NCBI GenBank assembly: GCA_027596195.1
Contig: JADGJG010000839.1
Coordinates: 1 to 11,924, forward strand
Direction of reading: 5' to 3'
DNA length: 11,924 bases
From: Podochytrium sp. JEL0797
Lineage: Eukaryota; Chytridiomycota; Chytridiomycetes; Chytridiales; Chytriomycetaceae
Shown: positions 8,101-11,924 of the stretch, piece after piece
Numbering within the stretch: the stretch's first letter is position 1
How the letters are laid out: the number at the start of each line of letters is the position of its first letter
Program-made: the position numbers and the translations under genes
The notes under the pieces: model-generated
Seen by the model: only the letters and a program-made list of their open reading frames with translations
Told to the model about the DNA's origin: nothing
Databases searched by the model: none

Positions 8101-10145
8101 CTCAAGTTTTTTGGCGTCGGAGAGGTTTCGGAGGCATCCGCCGCAACACCGAGAAAAAGCCGGTTTTACAAAAACATTGCACAGTTCAGTCGAAGCGAGC
8201 CGTATGCTCTCGTTATTGACGGAAATGCTCTTCGATATGCTTTGCAGGATGATCAAAAACAGCTCATGCTAGAACTTGGAACGCGGTGCGCTGCTGTCAT
8301 TTGTTGCCGAGTGTCCCCGCTTCAAAAGGCCAAAGTGGTGGAGCTTGTCAAGAATTCAATTCAGTGCATGTGTTTGGCCATTGGAGATGGGGCCAACGAC
8401 GTGAGCATGATTCAAGCTGCGCATATTGGTGTTGGGATCGCTGGAGAGGAAGGTCTGCAGGCCGTGATGGCCTCAGACTACGCTGTAGCACAGTTCAAAT
8501 ACTTGACCCGGCTTCTATTAGTTCATGGACACTGGAGCTATACGCGGACTGGTAATATTGAGTTGAATATTCGGAAATGAAATGGCTTCTGACACGTTTT
8601 TACCCACAGCGGAAATGATTCTGAACTTTTTCTTCAAAAATGTTATCTGGGTGTAAGTAGAATGTTGGAGTTCTGATAGAATACTTAGCGGGTCATTTTG
8701 CATCACAGATTTGTGCTGTTTTGGTATCAGATATACTGTGGGTTCTCGTCCGAAATGATTTACGATATGACCTACATGTAAGGAGCATAATTTAAATATA
8801 ATCAACCTAATATACGCTGCAGGATATTCTACAACCTTCTATTCACTGCTCTTCCAGTCGCAATTATCGGCTTTTCGGACATGGACATTGGCCAAGAATT
8901 TACACTCCTCGCTCCGCCGCTCTATAAATTCGAAATTCCTCTGTTCAGTTACCGGCGGTTTACGATATATATGCTTGATGCCTGCTATCAATCCCTCGCG
9001 TTCTTTTTCATCACGCTGGCAGCATGCAACGGAGACACAATTGACATGACTGGGCGAACATGGGGTGTCGATGACCTTGGAGTCATGCTGGCCATCTGTG
9101 GAGTACTTCATGCCAATATGTTTGTGGTTATCAGTTTGAATTCGTGGAACTTCACTTCTGTTGCCTTGATGGGAATCGTACTTGCCATTCTTGTTCTCTT
9201 CAGCGCAATTTATGCTATCTCCAGTTCCTCTCTCGTTCCCGGGCTTCTTGTAATATTATTTCCCAGATGCACCTTTTGGATGGCCGTTGCTCTTCAGATG
9301 ATTGTCTGCAGTCTGCCGCGACTCGTTGGGCTCTACTGCTACCGCATGTTTTACCCCACCAACATCCACATCATGCAAGAGATATCAAATCAAAGTAAGG
9401 GCCTTATATCACCAGAGCTGCGCCGTGCTTCAATGTGGCTTACGGAGAAGAAAAAATCCGTTTCGAGACGCGGAAGCCTCGCATCGCCCCTGCTTGTCGA
9501 TACTTCCCCAGTGTCCGAGTCAGATACAGTACATGCCGAACAAACAGTGAAAAAACCAATGACCGATACATCAACTCCTGCATCGGTGGATATTCCTGCA
9601 GCTGCCAGTGTTGTGCCTCCTTCAGCTGCTCCAGTCGATCCTAAAAAGAAACCATTTCCGCTGCAAGTCGACACGCGGGCTGTTCAAAGCGAATATAGCA
9701 TGCCATTGCAGGATTCTTCCAATGCACTAGCGGTAATAAAATCTGGATCGGCTCAAACGATGGTGAACTACAAATTCTTTTTTGACTACATCTGATTTCA
9801 TTCTGACGCTATTTTTCTCTACAGGGAATGTACTATCTTACTTCAGAGTTGCGAACACCCTTTAGTCCTCTCAAATCACCTAGTTTGATGGATAACGAAG
9901 ATGGGAAGGGAGGTTTGACAGTCATGCGAACAGGCCAAATGCTGCGAAACCGAGGATATTCTTTCTCGCAAAGTCCAGGAGCGCGTGATATTCTAATTGG
10001 TAGGCGGCCCCGTATTAACGAGGACGCGCCCTCTCCTCTGGCACATGTTTTGGAAAGATCGTCAACCGCGTTGGGCTCAGGAGGAGGAGAGTCGAAACGA
10101 AATTCCAAGGACAAAGTTCTCATACGAAATAACACCACCTTTTAA
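5135..10145 (+). CDS. P4-type phospholipid flippase, Dnf1/Dnf2-like (10 exons, about 1496 aa)
   Basis: ATP-driven flippase that moves phospholipids from the outer to the cytosolic leaflet of plasma and endosomal membranes; the family normally pairs with a Cdc50/Lem3 subunit, not encoded here. Exons: 5135-5319, 5377-6246, 6310-6483, 6535-6610, 6680-7646, 7706-8551, 8610-8652, 8709-8777, 8823-9762, 9825-10145. All phases agree. Visible elements: FPSNTIATSKYTVISFLPK leader (37-55), two membrane helices (about 64-104), actuator DGET (213-216), helix-4 motif PISL (421-424), phosphorylation motif DKTGT with catalytic Asp474, nucleotide-domain KGAD (726-729), TGDK (840-843), GDGANDV (984-990), then six helices (about 1040-1250). 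LLRGCILRNT, EKTMNPQV and TYMIFYNLLFTALPV point to the Dnf1/Dnf2 group rather than Drs2. Unusual are a long actuator insert (120-170), a Ser/Lys-rich insert (500-610) and a 240-residue tail with RRAS, RRGSL and GYSFS (1434-1438). The last intron may instead start at 9733 (GTAATA), removing 10 residues. Confidence 0.95.
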
Positions 10146-10161
10146 TTTGCCCTCTAAAATA
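10146..10161. other. 16-bp gap between convergent stop codons
   Basis: The flippase TAA (10143-10145) and the MoaC TGA (10164-10162 on the minus strand) are 16 bp apart. The two 3' UTRs must therefore overlap and run into the opposite gene. Confidence 0.85.
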
Positions 10162-10908
10162 TCAATGGTTTGCTCTGTAATCCGATTTTCCACCCGTCTT
10201 ACTTTGAACGTGAATATTTTCAATCACGATTGCCTTGTCGACGGCTTTGCACATATCAAAGACAGTGACGGCTGCCACAGAAGCACCCTTGAAGAGTAAC
10301 ACGAAGAAATTAAAAGGCATTGAGCATTTTTCGAAGCACGACGCGTTCGCCCAACCAATTAAAAAAGGGAGGAGGTCATACCAACACAGCCTCGACTTCG
10401 ACACCTGTCCGCTCAACGCATTCGACTTTGCAGGTAATATCGACTTGATTGGTCGCATCGAGAAGCTCAAACGATAAATCCACGTGAGTCAGCAACAACG
10501 GATGCGCGAGAGGTATCAAAAGGCCGGTTTGTTTGGCAGCATTGATCCCTGCGAGCTGAAATGGAATTGAATCATATGAATACGCACAAAGGTTACGATC
10601 AAATCAGAAATGTAAACCGAACCTTGGCAACACACAGCACATCTCCCTTGGCCATCGCGTTTCCCCTCAGAGTCTCAAAAGCCATGGCAGTCGAGAATCG
10701 CACCGTCGCTTTGGCTGCTGCTGTTCGATGTTTGGGCGTTTTGATCGATACGTTGACCCTGTGATCACGGCGTGCACCGATGTTAGGCGAAACAGTGGGT
10801 TACTCCACATCATGAAATATCTTACATGGATGCTTTGCCGGCCGAGTCGACATGGGAGAGCGCCGGCTTTGCCTTTGTGGTGAGATGTCGACGAAACTGC
10901 GAAAACAT
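10162..10908 (-). CDS. moaC: Cyclic pyranopterin monophosphate synthase MoaC/CNX3 (4 exons, 172 aa)
   Basis: Second enzyme of molybdenum-cofactor synthesis. With MoaA/CNX2 it turns GTP into cyclic pyranopterin monophosphate by rearranging the 3',8-cyclo-GTP intermediate. Exons: 10908-10826, 10758-10623, 10555-10382, 10287-10162; introns 67, 67 and 94 bp; all phases agree. The MoaC fold is covered from [15 protein letters not shown] (18-31) to KTGGKS (161-166). Residues expected from E. coli MoaC are present: His91 in the HPL motif, Glu in TGVEVEA (123-129), Asp142 and Lys145 in FDMCKAVDK, and Lys161. The usual Cys before the catalytic His is Ala90. The first 17 residues ([17 protein letters not shown]) are basic and lack acidic residues, like a mitochondrial presequence, which fits the mitochondrial site of this step in eukaryotes. 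No MoaA domain is fused or adjacent in the window. A CCAAT (inverse) lies about 25 bp upstream of the ATG, and the stop is 16 bp from that of the flippase. Confidence 0.94.
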
Positions 10909-11051
10909 GGATGGCGCGAAAAAATAATCGCCAATCGCAGTTTGACCCACGGCGAACCTGATCTTTACCTGGCCTGTCCGTTAAAGATACAATTGAGAGC
11001 GGAGAAACGAGTTTTTTATTCGAATTAAACGAAAGAAATTATATCTTCAAT
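10909..11051 (-). promoter_or_regulatory. moaC promoter and leader, with hemerythrin 3' end
   Basis: This is the 143 bp between the hemerythrin stop and the moaC start, both on the minus strand. ATTGG (CCAAT on the plus strand at 10931-10935) lies about 25 bp upstream of the moaC ATG. The hemerythrin polyadenylation signal (11015-11020) is at the other end. No ORF of note is present. Confidence 0.45.
11015..11020 (-). terminator. AATAAA polyadenylation signal of the hemerythrin gene
   Basis: AATAAA on the minus strand, about 32 bp after the hemerythrin TGA (11054-11052), followed by an A-run. Spacing is typical for a eukaryotic 3' end. Confidence 0.5.
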
Positions 11052-11714
11052 TCAAGTTCTGCGGATTCCAAGCGCTTTGTCGCGCTTGTCCATCTTTCTG
11101 AAGAGTTCCGGCGCCCTCGTGTCGTAATATTCCTCAAACTCTTCACGAGAAAGCTCCAATAGCATTGGAATCACAAACTCTTCCTCCTCTGCCAGGTGAA
11201 TTCTCAAAAGCGTGTCGTATTCCGCCATTGCCTGCTCCAAGTTGGCTGCCGCCTTGATAACCGATTCGGACCCATACTGCTTGTTGTTGCCGTCAAAGTT
11301 CAAGTATCTGTTGAAGGCGTGCAAAACAGTGTCTCTCTTTTCATGGAGCTCGCCGTGCTCGTTGCTCAAATAACTTGGATCCACCTGCCATCTTCGGCAC
11401 AAGAACGGATAGAGTTTGGCCTCCTCGTAATTCTCATGGCCCGACATGTATCCATGCCATTCGCGGAAACGGTCAAGCAGGACTCTTGGAGATTGCCCAC
11501 CAGCCGTTTGGAAACTTGCGTTGTTCAATGAACGGATACCCTCCAAGACTTCTTGAGACGTCTTGCGGAAAGAAGCGTGTCCCTTGACAAGCAGGGTGTT
11601 GACGCCGTAGTTTGGATGTGAGGCCCACTGGTCGCGAGGGATTTGGAGGTTGCGAGGGAGTTTTGAAATGTAAGCGCGATGGGATACCGTAGTTTGGACT
11701 TGGTGCAAGGTCAT
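11052..11714 (-). CDS. Hemerythrin/HHE cation-binding domain protein (single exon, 220 aa)
   Basis: A four-helix hemerythrin-like protein expected to bind a non-haem diiron centre; HHE proteins act in oxygen, nitric-oxide or iron sensing and storage, and the sequence does not say which applies here. All seven usual ligands can be placed: His46 (KGHASF), His93 and Glu97 (GHENYEE), His120 and His124 (EHGELHE), His173 and Glu177 or Glu178 (IHLAEEEE). Helix spacing is normal, with a 45-residue N-terminal extension and a charged C-terminal helix ending at residue 220. I see no signal peptide or membrane helix, so it is probably cytosolic. The start ATG (11714-11712) is followed by an uninterrupted frame, and no intron signals are needed. 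It is the only intron-free complete gene in the window. A TATA-like box lies 44 bp upstream of the ATG and an AATAAA 32 bp after the stop. The neighbouring moaC gene is a metal-cofactor enzyme, but a functional tie is not shown. Confidence 0.92.
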   Translation of the reverse strand: MTLHQVQTTVSHRAYISKLPRNLQIPRDQWASHPNYGVNTLLVKGHASFRKTSQEVLEGIRSLNNASFQTAGGQSPRVLLDRFREWHGYMSGHENYEEAKLYPFLCRRWQVDPSYLSNEHGELHEKRDTVLHAFNRYLNFDGNNKQYGSESVIKAAANLEQAMAEYDTLLRIHLAEEEEFVIPMLLELSREEFEEYYDTRAPELFRKMDKRDKALGIRRT

Positions 11715-11757
11715 TTTGCTGGATAGTTTTTTTTGGATCGAAGAAGGGACAGCGCAA

Positions 11758-11764
11758 TTTTATA
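11758..11764 (-). promoter_or_regulatory. TATA-like box upstream of the hemerythrin gene
   Basis: TATAAAA on the minus strand, about 44 bp upstream of the hemerythrin ATG. The surrounding 11715-11880 is A/T-rich and shows no convincing coding sequence, so chance occurrence is possible. Confidence 0.35.
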
Positions 11765-11902
11765 GAAAATTTTGGGAATCCGATTTCCAATCGATTTCCA
11801 AGGGAATTCAAAATCAATTTCTAAGCGTACTGTATTTTTTGAAGAAGAAGCGCGTTTCGGAATTGTCAGATATGCAAATCTTTGAGAAAAAAAAAAGAGG
11901 TG

Positions 11903-11908
11903 ACTCAC
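11903..11908 (-). other. Splice-donor-like site at the window edge
   Basis: On the minus strand the edge bases read GCC followed by GTGAGT, identical to a donor used in the cyclin gene (1873-1878), and then a long pyrimidine run. An acceptor could lie at ATACAG, giving an intron of about 79 bp with a CTGAC branch-like motif. This could be the end of an upstream minus-strand gene or a leader intron of the hemerythrin gene. The window ends too soon to tell. Confidence 0.35.
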
Positions 11909-11924
11909 GGCTAAATCGTCGCCT

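Noticed and set aside
10235..10477. Plus-strand frames antisense to moaC
   Set aside because: The minus strand carries unmistakable MoaC exons, and these frames are shadows of them.
11711..11908. A 65-codon minus-strand frame ending at the hemerythrin ATG
   Set aside because: It is A/T-rich, Lys/Phe/Ile-rich, overlaps the TATA-like box and lacks a credible start. It looks like promoter DNA.
1..11924. Mobile elements, CRISPR arrays, tRNA or rRNA genes, prokaryotic operon signals
   Set aside because: No terminal repeats, transposase or reverse-transcriptase motifs, spaced repeats or tRNA-like cloverleaf were seen on either strand by eye. A covariance-model and repeat scan would be decisive.

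Overview
The window is nuclear DNA of a eukaryote with compact, intron-rich genes. Four of the six genes are split by 22 introns of about 45-104 bp, most with GT-AG ends, and several have a CTAAC, CTAAT or CTGAC branch-point-like motif near the acceptor. The B-type cyclin and the flippase look most like fungal proteins (Cdc13-like cyclin; Dnf1/Dnf2-type P4-ATPase). A homologue of the cilium-associated protein LRRC43 lies between them, so my inference is a flagellated (zoosporic) fungus or a close opisthokont relative. The species cannot be fixed from this window.

Layout, left to right: (1) 22-337 (+), last exon of an unidentified gene that starts outside the window. (2) 477-2203 (-), mitotic B-type cyclin, 5 exons, about 486 aa, tail to tail with gene 1. 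(3) 2204-2799, gene-free and GC-rich with short tandem repeats, the probable cyclin promoter and leader. (4) 2805-5030 (-), LRRC43-like leucine-rich-repeat protein, 7 exons, about 593 aa. (5) 5031-5134, a 104-bp divergent promoter. (6) 5135-10145 (+), Dnf-type phospholipid flippase, 10 exons, about 1496 aa. (7) 10162-10908 (-), MoaC/CNX3 molybdenum-cofactor enzyme, 4 exons, 172 aa, whose stop lies 16 bp from the flippase stop. (8) 11052-11714 (-), intronless hemerythrin (HHE) protein, 220 aa. (9) 11715-11924, hemerythrin promoter with a TATA-like box and a splice-donor-like site at the window edge.

The genes do not form an operon or an evident pathway; this looks like ordinary housekeeping territory. 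Exon structures were worked out by hand from protein-family conservation, reading phase and splice signals; every stated multi-exon model keeps frame from start to stop. I see no mobile element, CRISPR array, rRNA or tRNA, and nothing that convincingly looks like a new multi-gene system. The best leads are the LRRC43-like gene and its hidden last exon, a competing-donor splice site that would truncate the flippase, the altered destruction box of the cyclin, and the complete hemerythrin diiron ligand set.
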